Under the pieces are notes generated by a model that did not search any database, was not told where the DNA came from, and was given only the letters and a program-made list of their open reading frames with translations. From Algiphilus sp022763315 (GTDB taxonomy: Bacteria; Pseudomonadota; Gammaproteobacteria; Nevskiales; Nevskiaceae), in assembly GCF_965249985.1 (NCBI RefSeq), contig NZ_OZ252280.1: DNA of 64,000 nucleotides; one strand, written 5' to 3'. The translations under genes were made by a program, and so were the position numbers. Below are positions 1 through 8,667 of the stretch, piece by piece (positions within the stretch are counted from its first letter, which is position 1; every line of letters begins with the position of its first letter).

Positions 1-660
1 TCGCGGCCGGATGTGCATCGCGTCGAGACTTTGACCCGCGCGCAGGCGCTGGCTGAATTCAAGGCCTACTCCGGTCTGGGCGAGGCGGTGGCGATGCTGC
101 CCGATAACCCGCTGCCAGCGACATTGATCGTGACGCCTGCCACCGGCCTCGGAACTGCGGGGGTCGAGGACCTGCGCCTTGCGCTGGAGAAACAGGAAGC
201 GACCGAGGAAGTGTTGCTCGACATGCAGTGGCTGGAACGGCTCTCGGCCCTGCTGCGTCTGCTCGAACAAACCGTTGGACTGTTCGCCCTGACTCTGGCC
301 GCCGCGGTACTGGTCATCGTGGGCAACACCATCCGCCTCGATGTCGCCGCGCGCCGCGAGGAGATCGAGGTGATGAAGCTGATCGGCGCGCCCGACCGCT
401 TCATCCAGCGCCCTTTTCTCTACAGCGGTTTCTGGCATGGTCTGATCGGCGGGCTGCTGGCGCTGGTACTGGTCGGTGTCGCCCTGCTGCTGCTGCAGAC
501 GCCGGTGGAACGTCTGGCGAGCAGCTATGGCAGCGACTTCACGCTGACCGGGCCCGGTGCGCCGGCGGTGCTTGCGGTGCTGCTCGGAGGGTGTACATTA
601 GGCCTGCTGGGCGCCTGGGGGGCCGTGCTGCGGCAGCTGCGCACGGTCGAGCCGGCCTGA
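1..660 (+). CDS. ftsX: Cell division permease-like protein FtsX (5' end outside window)
   Basis: The reading frame is open to the left edge, so only the C-terminal 219 residues are present. FtsX pairs with the ATPase FtsE at the division septum and activates cell-wall hydrolases. The visible part has the end of the periplasmic region, then three hydrophobic segments (about residues 95-115, 140-165 and 190-210 of the fragment) flanking a charged cytoplasmic loop with the FtsX-typical stretch EEIEVMKLIGA. The following rpoH gene matches the ftsY-ftsE-ftsX-rpoH order usual in Gammaproteobacteria, which supports the call. The true start lies outside the window. Confidence 0.93.
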   Translation, partial: SRPDVHRVETLTRAQALAEFKAYSGLGEAVAMLPDNPLPATLIVTPATGLGTAGVEDLRLALEKQEATEEVLLDMQWLERLSALLRLLEQTVGLFALTLAAAVLVIVGNTIRLDVAARREEIEVMKLIGAPDRFIQRPFLYSGFWHGLIGGLLALVLVGVALLLLQTPVERLASSYGSDFTLTGPGAPAVLAVLLGGCTLGLLGAWGAVLRQLRTVEPA

Positions 661-691
661 GGCGCCAGGGCGCGAGGGAACTATGGACGAC

Positions 692-720
692 ATTAGCAGT
701 CTACTAATGCGACTGCTAAT
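692..720. promoter_or_regulatory. CIRCE-like inverted repeat upstream of rpoH
   Basis: A perfect 10-base inverted repeat, ATTAGCAGTC, 9-base spacer, GACTGCTAAT, lies 27 bases before the rpoH ATG. The HrcA operator CIRCE is TTAGCACTC-N9-GAGTGCTAA; this site differs by one symmetric base per arm and keeps the 9-base spacer. The spacer contains TACTAAT, which could be a -10 element, so a bound repressor would block transcription. The repeat is seen directly; assignment to HrcA is inference. Confidence 0.6.
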
Positions 721-747
721 ATTGCGTCCGTGCAAGGGGATCAACCG

Positions 748-1623
748 ATGTCCACAGCCAACGCTCTGACCGTTTATGGCAACCGCCTGCCTGCACTGCA
801 GGCGAGCAGCCTCGACAGCTATATCGCCGCCGTGCGCGAGATTCCGGTGCTCGAAGCCGAGCAGGAGCGCGCACTGGCCGAACGCCTACAGGCCCAGAAC
901 GACCTGCAAGCCGCGCAGGCGCTGGTGTTGTCCAATCTGCGCCATGTGGTGCACATTGCGCGCGGCTATCTGGGTTACGGCCTGCCCATGGCCGACCTCA
1001 TCCAGGAAGGCAATGTCGGCCTGATGAAGGCTGTCAAGCGCTTTGATCCGCAGGTAGGCGTGCGCCTCATCTCCTTCGCCGTGCACTGGATCAAGGCGGA
1101 AATCCACGAATTCATCCTGCGCAACTGGCGCATCGTCAAGGTGGCGACCACCAAGGCGCAGCGCAAGCTCTTCTTCAATCTTCGCCGCGCCAAGAAGCGT
1201 CTCGGCTGGATGAACCGGGAAGAAGTCGAGAACGTCGCCCGTGATCTCGACGTGCGCCCCGAGGATGTGCTGGCCATGGAGTCGCGCCTGTCCGGCGCCG
1301 ATGTCTCCTTCAATCTGCAGTCCACGGACGACGAGGACAGCTACGCACCCGAACAGTGGCTGACCGATCACAGCGCCGACCCCATCGATGACCTGGCCGA
1401 AGGTGAATGGCAAAGCCGTCAGGAAGGCCGTCTGCGCAAGGCCATCGAGCGTCTGGATGACCGCGCCCGCGACATCATCAACAGCCGCTGGCTGCATGGT
1501 GACGATCAGGAGAAGCAGGGGCTGCAGAGCCTGGCCGACAAATACGGCGTTTCGGCCGAGCGCATTCGACAGATCGAATCGGCGTCGATGAAGAAGCTCC
1601 GCGGCGCCATCGCGGAAGCCTAG
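748..1623 (+). CDS. rpoH: RNA polymerase heat-shock sigma factor 32
   Basis: This is a 291-residue sigma-70 family protein, close to the 284 residues of E. coli RpoH. RpoH directs RNA polymerase to heat-shock promoters. Region 2 (LIQEGNVGLMKAVKRFDP, then the VHWIKAEIHEFILRNWR block) and the RpoH-box (QRKLFFNLR, about residues 137-145) are clear, and a region 4 helix-turn-helix closes the protein (YGVSAERIRQIESASMKKLR). The ATG at 748 fits the family N-terminus; an upstream GTG at 730 is in frame but gives an unusual extension. It follows ftsX, with a CIRCE-like palindrome between them and a hairpin terminator after it. Confidence 0.97.
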   Translation: MSTANALTVYGNRLPALQASSLDSYIAAVREIPVLEAEQERALAERLQAQNDLQAAQALVLSNLRHVVHIARGYLGYGLPMADLIQEGNVGLMKAVKRFDPQVGVRLISFAVHWIKAEIHEFILRNWRIVKVATTKAQRKLFFNLRRAKKRLGWMNREEVENVARDLDVRPEDVLAMESRLSGADVSFNLQSTDDEDSYAPEQWLTDHSADPIDDLAEGEWQSRQEGRLRKAIERLDDRARDIINSRWLHGDDQEKQGLQSLADKYGVSAERIRQIESASMKKLRGAIAEA

Positions 1624-1651
1624 CGCCACGCACCTGCGACCGATTCTTCGC

Positions 1652-1674
1652 AGGCCGCCTCCGGGCGGCCTTTC
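1652..1674 (+). terminator. Intrinsic terminator after rpoH
   Basis: An 8-bp perfect stem (AGGCCGCC / GGCGGCCT) with a TCCG tetraloop is followed by TTCT, 28 bases after the rpoH stop codon. The T-run is short, so termination may be partial. Confidence 0.7.
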
Positions 1675-1831
1675 TGCAGGCGGCTTCTATTGCCTTGGCG
1701 GCGCCGCGGGCGCGCCCCGCGTCTTGCATCAATGATGGCCACGGGTGGCGGGGCCGCCGCCCTACGCCGTTGCGAGCAGGCGATGACCATGGAGGACGGT
1801 TAGGATAGCGGGGGCAACAGGGTTCCTCGGC

Positions 1832-3499
1832 ATGTTCGACAGCGTCTTCGTTCAGATCAGCGTGATTCTCTGCGTCGCAGTCGTCGGTGGCGCCCTGGCG
1901 CAGGTCTTGCGCCAACCGCTGATCGTTGCCTTCATCGTGGTTGGCATTCTGCTCGGCCCATCGGTTGCCGGCATGGTGGATCCGAGCAGCGAGATCGAGC
2001 TCTTCGCCAAGCTGGGCATTGCCCTGCTGCTGTTCATCGTCGGCCTCAAGTTGGATCTGCATGTGATCCGGACGGTGGGACCGGTGGCGCTGGTCTCAGG
2101 ATTGGGCCAGGTGCTGTTCACCTCGGTGGTGGGGTACCTGATTGCGCTGGCGCTTGGCATGTCGCACGTCAGCGCCCTCTATGTCGCAGTGGCGCTGACC
2201 TTCTCCAGCACCATCATCATCGTCAAGCTGCTGTCGGACAAACGCGAGGTCGATTCGCTCCACGGCCGCATTGCGATCGGCTTTCTGATCGTGCAGGACA
2301 TTGTCGTGGTGCTGGTGATGATCGGCCTGACCGCCTTCGGCCAGCCGGCAAGCGGGGATACCAGCCTGGGTGGGGAGGCGCTGATGATCGCGCTCAAGGG
2401 GGCGGCCATGCTGCTCACCGTGGCGTTGCTGATGCGTTACGTGCTGCCAGCCCTGCTACATCGACTGGCGCATTCCTCCGAGCTGCTGATGCTGTTCGCC
2501 GTCGCCTGGGCGGTGCTCGGTGCCGCCGTCGGCGACTGGCTGGGGTTCAGCAAGGAAGTCGGCGCCTTTCTCGCCGGCATTTCCATCGCCTCCACGCCGT
2601 ATCGCGAACAGGTCGCCGCGCGACTGGTCGGCCTGCGCGACTTCCTGCTGCTGTTCTTCTTCATCGAACTCGGCGCGCTGCTCGATCTGAGCATGGTGGG
2701 CGCCCAGATCGGTCCGGCGGCGGTGTTCTCGCTGTTCGTGCTGATCGGCAACCCGATCATCGTGATGATCATCATGGGTGCGATGGGCTACCGCAAGCGC
2801 ACCGGCTTCCTTGCGGGCCTTACGGTGGCGCAGATCAGCGAGTTTTCGCTGATTCTGGCCGCGCTGGGCTTGAGCCTCGGGCATCTGGACGAGGAGACCG
2901 TCAGCCTGATCACGCTGGTGGGTCTGGTCACCATCAGCGTGTCTGCTTACATGATCCTGTATTCGCATGCCCTTTACCGGCGGCTGGCACCCTGGCTGTC
3001 GATCTTCGAGCGGCGCACGCCCTTCCGCGAACTCGACGAGCCGGTCGACGCTATCCGCGATGTCGACATCCTGCTCATTGGTCTGGGCCGCTATGGCGCC
3101 ACCATGGCCTCCAGCCTGCGCGCCCAGGGCTGTCGACTGCTGGCGGTGGACTTCGACCCGGACGCGGTCGCCGGGCACGTGCGCGACGGCTACCGGGTGC
3201 ACTACGGCGACGCCGCCGACCCGGAGTTTCTGGCCAGTCTGCCGCTGGCTAAGACCCGCTGGATCGTCAGCACCGTGCGCGATCGCGACATCAACACCAC
3301 ACTGCTGCGCGATCTGCGCGACCGGCACTTCCAGGGGCGCATCGCCATGGCCGCCGCCACCCGACAGGACGCAGAGCGCCTGCAGGCGGAAGGCGTCCAT
3401 CTCGTGCTGCTGCCCTATTCGGATGCGGCCGAGCGCGCCGCGCAGCGCCTGCTGGAATCATCCAACCCCATGACCGACGCGCGGGGGACCACGCCATGA
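1832..3499 (+). CDS. KefB/KefC-type monovalent cation:proton antiporter (CPA2)
   Basis: This 555-residue inner-membrane protein has about a dozen hydrophobic segments in its first 385 residues (Na_H_Exchanger fold), then a cytoplasmic TrkA-N/RCK nucleotide-binding domain starting near residue 410 with the Rossmann motif GLGRYG. CPA2 proteins exchange K+ or Na+ for protons and are gated by ligand binding to the RCK domain. The stop codon overlaps the start of the next gene by ATGA, so the antiporter is probably co-translated with the Usp protein. Ion specificity cannot be read from sequence. A glutathione-gated KefB function is possible but no kefG-like partner is adjacent. Confidence 0.9.
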   Translation: MFDSVFVQISVILCVAVVGGALAQVLRQPLIVAFIVVGILLGPSVAGMVDPSSEIELFAKLGIALLLFIVGLKLDLHVIRTVGPVALVSGLGQVLFTSVVGYLIALALGMSHVSALYVAVALTFSSTIIIVKLLSDKREVDSLHGRIAIGFLIVQDIVVVLVMIGLTAFGQPASGDTSLGGEALMIALKGAAMLLTVALLMRYVLPALLHRLAHSSELLMLFAVAWAVLGAAVGDWLGFSKEVGAFLAGISIASTPYREQVAARLVGLRDFLLLFFFIELGALLDLSMVGAQIGPAAVFSLFVLIGNPIIVMIIMGAMGYRKRTGFLAGLTVAQISEFSLILAALGLSLGHLDEETVSLITLVGLVTISVSAYMILYSHALYRRLAPWLSIFERRTPFRELDEPVDAIRDVDILLIGLGRYGATMASSLRAQGCRLLAVDFDPDAVAGHVRDGYRVHYGDAADPEFLASLPLAKTRWIVSTVRDRDINTTLLRDLRDRHFQGRIAMAAATRQDAERLQAEGVHLVLLPYSDAAERAAQRLLESSNPMTDARGTTP

Positions 3500-4461
3500 A
3501 GCAGTTCAAGAACATTCTCTACCTCTGCCAATCGCTGGACGAGGACGACCAGGGCATTGCGCGCGCCGTATCCCTCGCACAGAACAACCAGGCACAGCTC
3601 CACGTACTGGATGTGTTTCCGGCGATGACCTCGATGGCGGCGCTGCCCAAGGAGGCCCCGCGTGCCGAGGCACTGGTGCAGGCGATGATGCAGGAACGCG
3701 CCCGCCGCCTGGAGGCGTTGGTGGATCCGCACCGGAACACGCTGGAGATCCGCTACGAAAGCGTCGCCGGCACCCGCTTTCTCGAAGCGATCCGCACCGT
3801 GTTGCGCAATGAACACGATCTGGTCATGAAGGTGGCGGAAGACCCGCCCTGGCTGGAACGCCTGTTCGGCAGCGACGATATGCATCTGCTGCGCAAATGC
3901 CCCTGCCCGGTGTGGATCATGAAGGCCCACGACAAGACCAACTACGCCCAGATCGTGGCCGCCGTGGACATCGATCCCGATGACCCGGCAGCCGATCGCG
4001 GCGCGCTCAATGGCGACATCCTCGAGATCGCCGGCTCCTTGGCGCTGTCGGACTTTGCTGCGCTACACCTGGCGCACGCCTGGGAGGCGCCCCAGGCCGG
4101 CTTTGTCAGTCTGTGGGCCAGCGATCACGACCGCGCCGAGCGCGAGATCATCGAAGGAACGCGCCGAAGCCACCAGCTCGGTATGGACCTGCTGAGCAGG
4201 AGACTGCGCGACATTGTTGGCGAGGAGGCCTATGCCTACCTGTCGCCGCGCATTCACATGCCGATGGGCCCGGCGCACAAGGAGATTCCGGCCGTGGTTG
4301 AAGCGGTCGACGCCGACCTCGTGGTCATGGGCACGGTGGCGCGCACCGGCATCGCAGGCCTGTTCATTGGGAACACCGCCGAAAGCGTGATCGACCGCCT
4401 GCGCTGCGCCGTTCTCGCCATCAAGCCGCACGGCTTTGTGACGCCGGTCCAACTGGACTGA
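3496..4461 (+). CDS. Tandem universal stress protein (UspE-like)
   Basis: This 321-residue cytosolic protein contains two Usp folds (about 1-150 and 155-315). The second domain ends in the ATP-binding signature (MGTVARTGIAGLFIGNTAES); the first has a degenerate version. Usp proteins help cells survive stress, and several bind ATP and regulate membrane transporters. Its ATGA overlap with the upstream KefB-type antiporter suggests that it may modulate that transporter, which is inference. The length and two-domain layout resemble UspE. Confidence 0.9.
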   Translation: MKQFKNILYLCQSLDEDDQGIARAVSLAQNNQAQLHVLDVFPAMTSMAALPKEAPRAEALVQAMMQERARRLEALVDPHRNTLEIRYESVAGTRFLEAIRTVLRNEHDLVMKVAEDPPWLERLFGSDDMHLLRKCPCPVWIMKAHDKTNYAQIVAAVDIDPDDPAADRGALNGDILEIAGSLALSDFAALHLAHAWEAPQAGFVSLWASDHDRAEREIIEGTRRSHQLGMDLLSRRLRDIVGEEAYAYLSPRIHMPMGPAHKEIPAVVEAVDADLVVMGTVARTGIAGLFIGNTAESVIDRLRCAVLAIKPHGFVTPVQLD

Positions 4462-4478
4462 GGCCGGTCGTTGCGGCG

Positions 4479-5099
4479 CTAGCCCGGTGCCGGCTCCGTC
4501 GGCTCCAGCGGGCGTTCCCAGAAAATCAGTGTCTTGTGGCTTTCCTGATCATCACCGATATCGACCCAGGGAAAGGTGCAGTGCAGATCCGCCCGCCGGC
4601 GGTAGCCCAGCCGCTGCCAGAAGGCGTCATTGGGGACGTAGTCGGAGGGACGCGCCGGATGGTCAGTCGGCCGCTGCACGGCGCAGAAGGTGCAGCGGCT
4701 GCGACCGAGCGCGCGGCCATGCGCCTCGCGCAGCGCAAAGAAGCGTCTGCCCAGACCCAGCCCGCGATAGGCTGGCAGCACCACGGATTCGCCGAAGTAA
4801 AGGATCTCGTCCAGCACCGCGCCGTCGTTGCGCCACGGCGCTTGCATCTCGGTTTCGGCAGACTCCAGGGGCAGCGCCGTCGACGCGGCCACCGCCTGCT
4901 CGCCATCACGCACCAGCACGATGAGGCTGCGCGGTTCGCGCAGGTATTGCTCAAGGTAGTCCTGCTCGTACTGCGGGCTGCCGTCGTACAGGTACGGCCA
5001 TTCCGCGAATACCGCGATGCGCAGGCGCGCCAGGGCGTCGAGATAGGGGCGCGCGCCCTCGCCGTTCAGTAGATGGGTACTGAGTTCAGGCGACCCCAT
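4479..5099 (-). CDS. GNAT-family N-acetyltransferase
   Basis: This 206-residue protein has a GNAT fold with an acetyl-CoA loop (PAYRGLGLGRRFF, mid-protein) and the N-terminal block LRIAVFAEWPYLYDG found in one uncharacterised bacterial GNAT subfamily. The substrate is unknown. The ATG at 5099 overlaps the end of ctaB by 14 bases; a start at 5123 is also in frame. It sits where an sco gene often follows ctaB, but no Sco feature is present, so it is probably a co-transcribed passenger. Confidence 0.85.
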   Translation of the reverse strand: MGSPELSTHLLNGEGARPYLDALARLRIAVFAEWPYLYDGSPQYEQDYLEQYLREPRSLIVLVRDGEQAVAASTALPLESAETEMQAPWRNDGAVLDEILYFGESVVLPAYRGLGLGRRFFALREAHGRALGRSRCTFCAVQRPTDHPARPSDYVPNDAFWQRLGYRRRADLHCTFPWVDIGDDQESHKTLIFWERPLEPTEPAPG

Positions 5100-6006
5100 G
5101 CCAGACCGCGACGTAGTGATCAACCAGCAGTGCCGTGAACAGCGCCATCAGGTAAACGATCGAATAGCCGAAGGTGCGCATCGGCAGTCCCGGCACCGGT
5201 GCGAAGCGCATGCGCAGCGCATAGACCAGAAAGACACCGCCCAGCACCAGTGCAGACACCAGATAGATGAGGCCGGACATGCCGGTGGCGAAGGGCAGCA
5301 TGGTCACCGCCACCAACAGGATGGTGTACAGCAGGACCTGGGTACGGGTGTAGTCGATGCCGTGCGTGACCGGCAGCATAGGGATGTCGACCTCGGCGTA
5401 TTCATCCCTGCGCTCGATGGCCAGCGCCCAGAAATGCGGCGGCGTCCAGACGAAGATGATCAGGAACAGCAGCAGCGCATGCGGGTCGATGGTGCCAGTC
5501 ACCGCCGCCCATCCGAGGACTGGTGGTGCGGCGCCAGCAGCGCCACCGATCACGATGTTCTGCGGCGTGGCGCGCTTCAGATACAGGGTATACACCCCCG
5601 CGTAACCGATCAGGGTGACCAGGGTCAGCCACGCGGTCAGCGGGTTGATCAGCAGATAGAGCAGAACGAAGCCGATCGCGCCGATCGCCACGGCGAAGGC
5701 GCCGGATTCCAGCATGCCGAGCTGCCCCGTCACCAGCGGCCGCCGCCGGGTGCGCGCCATGCGCGCGTCCACCTGGCGGTCCAGGATCTGGTTGAAGGCA
5801 GCGGCGGCAGCCGCCATCAGCGTGATGCCGACCGAGCCCCATACCAGCACGCCAAGATCGACCATCCCGGGACTGGCCAACAGCATGCCGACCATCGCGG
5901 TGAAGGTGATCAGCATGACCACGCGCGGCTTACACAGCGCGTAGTAATCGCTGATGCGATGCCGCGTCGCGGCGGGTAGCTTGTCGGTCAAGGCCGCAGT
6001 CCTCAT
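5086..6006 (-). CDS. ctaB: Protoheme IX farnesyltransferase (heme O synthase)
   Basis: This 306-residue integral membrane UbiA-family prenyltransferase (also called cyoE) adds a farnesyl group to heme B, giving heme O. The first Asp-rich motif (NQILDRQVDARMARTRRRPL) and a second (DEYAEVDIP) that bind Mg-diphosphate are present, with about nine membrane segments. The start at 6006 overlaps the ctaA stop by ATGA. Its product feeds CtaA, which makes heme A for the adjacent oxidase. The first 20 residues are polar and cytoplasmic, as in the family. Confidence 0.97.
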   Translation of the reverse strand: MRTAALTDKLPAATRHRISDYYALCKPRVVMLITFTAMVGMLLASPGMVDLGVLVWGSVGITLMAAAAAAFNQILDRQVDARMARTRRRPLVTGQLGMLESGAFAVAIGAIGFVLLYLLINPLTAWLTLVTLIGYAGVYTLYLKRATPQNIVIGGAAGAAPPVLGWAAVTGTIDPHALLLFLIIFVWTPPHFWALAIERRDEYAEVDIPMLPVTHGIDYTRTQVLLYTILLVAVTMLPFATGMSGLIYLVSALVLGGVFLVYALRMRFAPVPGLPMRTFGYSIVYLMALFTALLVDHYVAVWHGVA

Positions 6007-7031
6007 GCGAGCTCCCTGCCTCTTGGTGCCTTCCAAAGTGTGTGAAGCGTGGCGACGATGCTGAGCAGCAGCAGCGCCGCACCGGCGTTGTGCATGGTGG
6101 CAAGACCCAGCGGCAGATGCAGCAGAACGATGCTGACGCCAATGAGCAGTTGCAGCACCAGCGCGCCCCCAACCATCAGTCCCAGGAGCCGTTGTCCGCC
6201 CTGGCCGCGCCACAACAGCAGCGCCGCGAGGAGTCCGACAACCAGCGTGACCGCAATGGCCCAGAGACGGTGCACGGTATGGATGGCGGTGCGCGCCGGG
6301 TGCTCAAGCACACCATATTCGTAATTTTGCCCGATCCCGCGCCAGATTACGAAGCCTTCCTTCAGATCCATGGGGGGGAAGACCTCGCCGTCGTGGCAGG
6401 TGGGGAACTCAGTGCACGCCAGGGCCGCGTAATTGGTCGACGTCCAGCCGCCGAGAATGATCTGCACCGCAACGACCAGCAACGCCGCCACCGTGAGACC
6501 GCGCAGACCCGGCGGCGCAGGGTGTTGTGGCGCCGGGCGCTGAGTGAGCCACAACCAGAACAGCATCGACAGCGTCGCCATGCCGCCAATCAGATGCGCG
6601 GTGACCACCGCCGGCTTCAGCAGCAGGGTGACCGTCCACATGCCCAGCATGCCTTGGAAGATAACCAGCGCCAGCAGCGCAACGCTGACGCGCAGCGGCA
6701 GCCCTTCACGGCGGCCGCGCCACGCCATGACCACCAAACCGATGATCATCACGCCGAGCAGGCTGGCGATGTAGCGATGCGCCATCTCGATCCAGGCCTT
6801 GGTGGTATCCACCGGGCGCTCCGGAAAGCTCTGCTCGGCGCGTTGGATATGTTCCTGGCTTTCCGGCACGCCGAAGTGACCATAGCAACCCGGCCAGTCC
6901 GGACAACCGAGGCCTGCATCGGAGAGACGCACGAAGGCGCCAAAGACCACAACGCAGAGCGCGAACAGGGCCGACGCGCCAGCGACGCGACGGAACCACA
7001 GAGACAGTCTTGGGTTCTGGTTCATGTTCAT
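6003..7031 (-). CDS. ctaA: Heme A synthase (COX15/CtaA)
   Basis: This 342-residue protein has eight predicted membrane segments in two similar halves and oxidises the C8 methyl of heme O to a formyl group. The signature near the N-terminus (RLSDAGLGCPDWPGCYG) and the conserved His residues of the helices (for example MAHRYIASLLG and IHTVHRLWA) are present. The first periplasmic loop carries a Cys pair (CPDWPGC), and a second pair (ACTEFPTC) lies in the matching loop of the C-terminal half. It overlaps its neighbours on both sides by about 4 bases, so it belongs to the oxidase assembly operon. Confidence 0.97.
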   Translation of the reverse strand: MNMNQNPRLSLWFRRVAGASALFALCVVVFGAFVRLSDAGLGCPDWPGCYGHFGVPESQEHIQRAEQSFPERPVDTTKAWIEMAHRYIASLLGVMIIGLVVMAWRGRREGLPLRVSVALLALVIFQGMLGMWTVTLLLKPAVVTAHLIGGMATLSMLFWLWLTQRPAPQHPAPPGLRGLTVAALLVVAVQIILGGWTSTNYAALACTEFPTCHDGEVFPPMDLKEGFVIWRGIGQNYEYGVLEHPARTAIHTVHRLWAIAVTLVVGLLAALLLWRGQGGQRLLGLMVGGALVLQLLIGVSIVLLHLPLGLATMHNAGAALLLLSIVATLHTLWKAPRGRELA

Positions 7032-7633
7032 CCGATCTGTGAGGCGCGCAGCAGGCGCACGATGTCCTTGCGCAGCGGTTCGGCTTCGAAGCCGGGCGCG
7101 TAGCGCATCATGTAGTTGCCGATGGGGTCCACCAGATGCAGCGATCCGGTCGCCGGCGGAGCGCCCTTTGGCCCGAAGAGCGCACTGGCTTCGCCGCCTC
7201 GGTCGAGCAGGATGCGTAGATCCGGGTGGGCCGCGTCCAGCAGCGCATGCAGCGCCGCGATGTCCGTACCCGGGGGCACGATGAGCACGCGATCGAGGCG
7301 CGTCATCCGGTTATTGAGGGTGAGGCGGAGCTGGCGCGTCATCAGCAGACGTTGCGCGCAGACACGGCCGCAGTCGCCATCATCAAACAACACCAGACTC
7401 CATCGATTGGTCAAACGGACCTGCTCCCCCGTCTCGTCCGCCAGCGGCAGCTCCACCGTCGGCCGTCCTGGCTGCACCAGATCACCACGATTGGTGGTAT
7501 CCGCCGGAATCCAGTTCGGGAAGGCGAAGAAAAGGAGCCAGGAGGCGAGTACCGGCAGTGCGAACACTGCGGCAATGAGCAGGAATTTTCGGCGGCCGCG
7601 CTGCTGCGCGGCCCGGTCGACGGGGTCATTCAT
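7028..7633 (-). CDS. Sco-like cytochrome oxidase assembly protein, membrane-anchored
   Basis: This 201-residue protein has one N-terminal membrane helix (about 18-40) followed by a thioredoxin-like periplasmic domain with a CxxxC pair (DCGRVC, about residue 93). Sco proteins deliver copper to the CuA site using CxxxC and a distal His. No obvious distal His is seen here, so the copper role is less certain. It lies between surf1 and ctaA with ATGA overlaps, the usual place for a small oxidase-linked hypothetical protein in Gammaproteobacteria. The start at 7633 is chosen by the overlap with the surf1 stop. Confidence 0.75.
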   Translation of the reverse strand: MNDPVDRAAQQRGRRKFLLIAAVFALPVLASWLLFFAFPNWIPADTTNRGDLVQPGRPTVELPLADETGEQVRLTNRWSLVLFDDGDCGRVCAQRLLMTRQLRLTLNNRMTRLDRVLIVPPGTDIAALHALLDAAHPDLRILLDRGGEASALFGPKGAPPATGSLHLVDPIGNYMMRYAPGFEAEPLRKDIVRLLRASQIG

Positions 7634-8361
7634 CGCTTCTTCCAGTTGACGACGACAAAGATCACAAACACCGCGAGGGCGAAAGCGAACCACTGCACGG
7701 CATAGCCCCAGTGCACCTCGGGGCGCAGATAATCTGGCTCCCAAGCACGCTCAAAGCCATCCGCGGCTTGCGGATGCAGCAGCAGCAAGCCATCGGCGAG
7801 ACGGTCCTCGAAGGCACAGGCCAACTGTGCGTGCGTCGGGTACTGCACGCGCGGCGCTGCGGCAGCCGGTGCACCTTCGCAGAGGCGGTTCGCCACCTGT
7901 AGGCCCGCTGCCGGCAGCGGCCGCCACAGTCCTTGAACCTGGCGGAGGTCGGTGCCGACCGGCCACTGCTTGGTGCTTTGTCGACCGGGATCCTCGGTCC
8001 ATCCACGGTCCACAAGAATAATACCGCCCGTGCTGCGCTGCAGCGCCGTCCAAACGCGCACACCGGCTTGGCCTTCCCGAATCTGGCTGTCAAGCAGGAA
8101 CTGTTGCTGCGGCAGATAGCGCCCCTCGACGATGACGTGTTGCGGCGCCATAGCGGCGGGGGGCGCAGGCGCTGCGAGGATTTGCGGTGTCTGCGCCATC
8201 GCGGTTCGGAAATCGGCCTGCAGCTGCTGTTTTTCGGCGGCGCGCTGCAGCTGCCAGACGCCCAACGCCACCATCACTGCCATCACCAGCGGGGTCAGCA
8301 GGCAGGCCCACAGCGGTGGACGAAAGGCGCGCACGCCCGACGGTGCGCTGCGCTCAGGCAT
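7630..8361 (-). CDS. SURF1 family cytochrome oxidase assembly protein
   Basis: This 243-residue protein has the SURF1 layout: an N-terminal membrane helix (about 15-35, ending LGVWQLQRAAEK), a periplasmic domain with GRYLPQQQFLLDSQ and ILVDRGW, and a C-terminal helix (VQWFAFALAVFVIFVVVNW). SURF1 helps deliver heme A to subunit I. Its 3' end overlaps the next gene by ATGA. The start at 8361 leaves 32 bases to the divergent DUF2909 gene, so both promoters must be compact or lie inside genes. Confidence 0.92.
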   Translation of the reverse strand: MPERSAPSGVRAFRPPLWACLLTPLVMAVMVALGVWQLQRAAEKQQLQADFRTAMAQTPQILAAPAPPAAMAPQHVIVEGRYLPQQQFLLDSQIREGQAGVRVWTALQRSTGGIILVDRGWTEDPGRQSTKQWPVGTDLRQVQGLWRPLPAAGLQVANRLCEGAPAAAAPRVQYPTHAQLACAFEDRLADGLLLLHPQAADGFERAWEPDYLRPEVHWGYAVQWFAFALAVFVIFVVVNWKKR

Positions 8362-8393
8362 ACACTGCACCGCACATTGCTTCCGAGCCAACC

Positions 8394-8597
8394 ATGGATC
8401 CACGTTTCATCATTATTGCGTTGCTGGCAGCCGTCGTGATCTCGCTCGGCTTCAGCGTGGTCTTTCTGGTGCGCGACGACAGTTCGCGACGCCGCACCTT
8501 GAACGCGTTGAAACTGCGTGTGGCCCTGTCCATCGCCCTCATCGTGGTCTTCGCCGTTTCCGTGCTCATGGGTTGGCTGCGCCCCAACAGCTTCTGA
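8394..8597 (+). CDS. Small two-helix membrane protein (DUF2909)
   Basis: This 67-residue protein has two hydrophobic helices (about 4-24 and 43-62) joined by a basic loop (RDDSSRRRTLNALKLR). DUF2909 proteins are usually found between surf1 and coxC in proteobacterial oxidase clusters, as here; their function is not established. It is transcribed against the rest of the cluster and ends at a strong GC hairpin shared with coxC. Confidence 0.85.
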   Translation: MDPRFIIIALLAAVVISLGFSVVFLVRDDSSRRRTLNALKLRVALSIALIVVFAVSVLMGWLRPNSF

Positions 8598-8612
8598 GGG
8601 CAGACATAACAA

Positions 8613-8643
8613 GGGGCGGGGCGCCGAACGCCCCGCCCCCCTT
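8613..8643. terminator. GC-rich hairpin between convergent DUF2909 and coxC genes
   Basis: An 11-bp perfect stem (GGGGCGGGGCG / CGCCCCGCCCC) with a CCGAA loop is followed on the plus strand by CCTTTG. It lies between two convergent stop codons and could stop transcription from both sides, although the T-tracts are weak. Confidence 0.75.
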
Positions 8644-8667
8644 TGTATTGACCGCGCTTGTGTGCGG

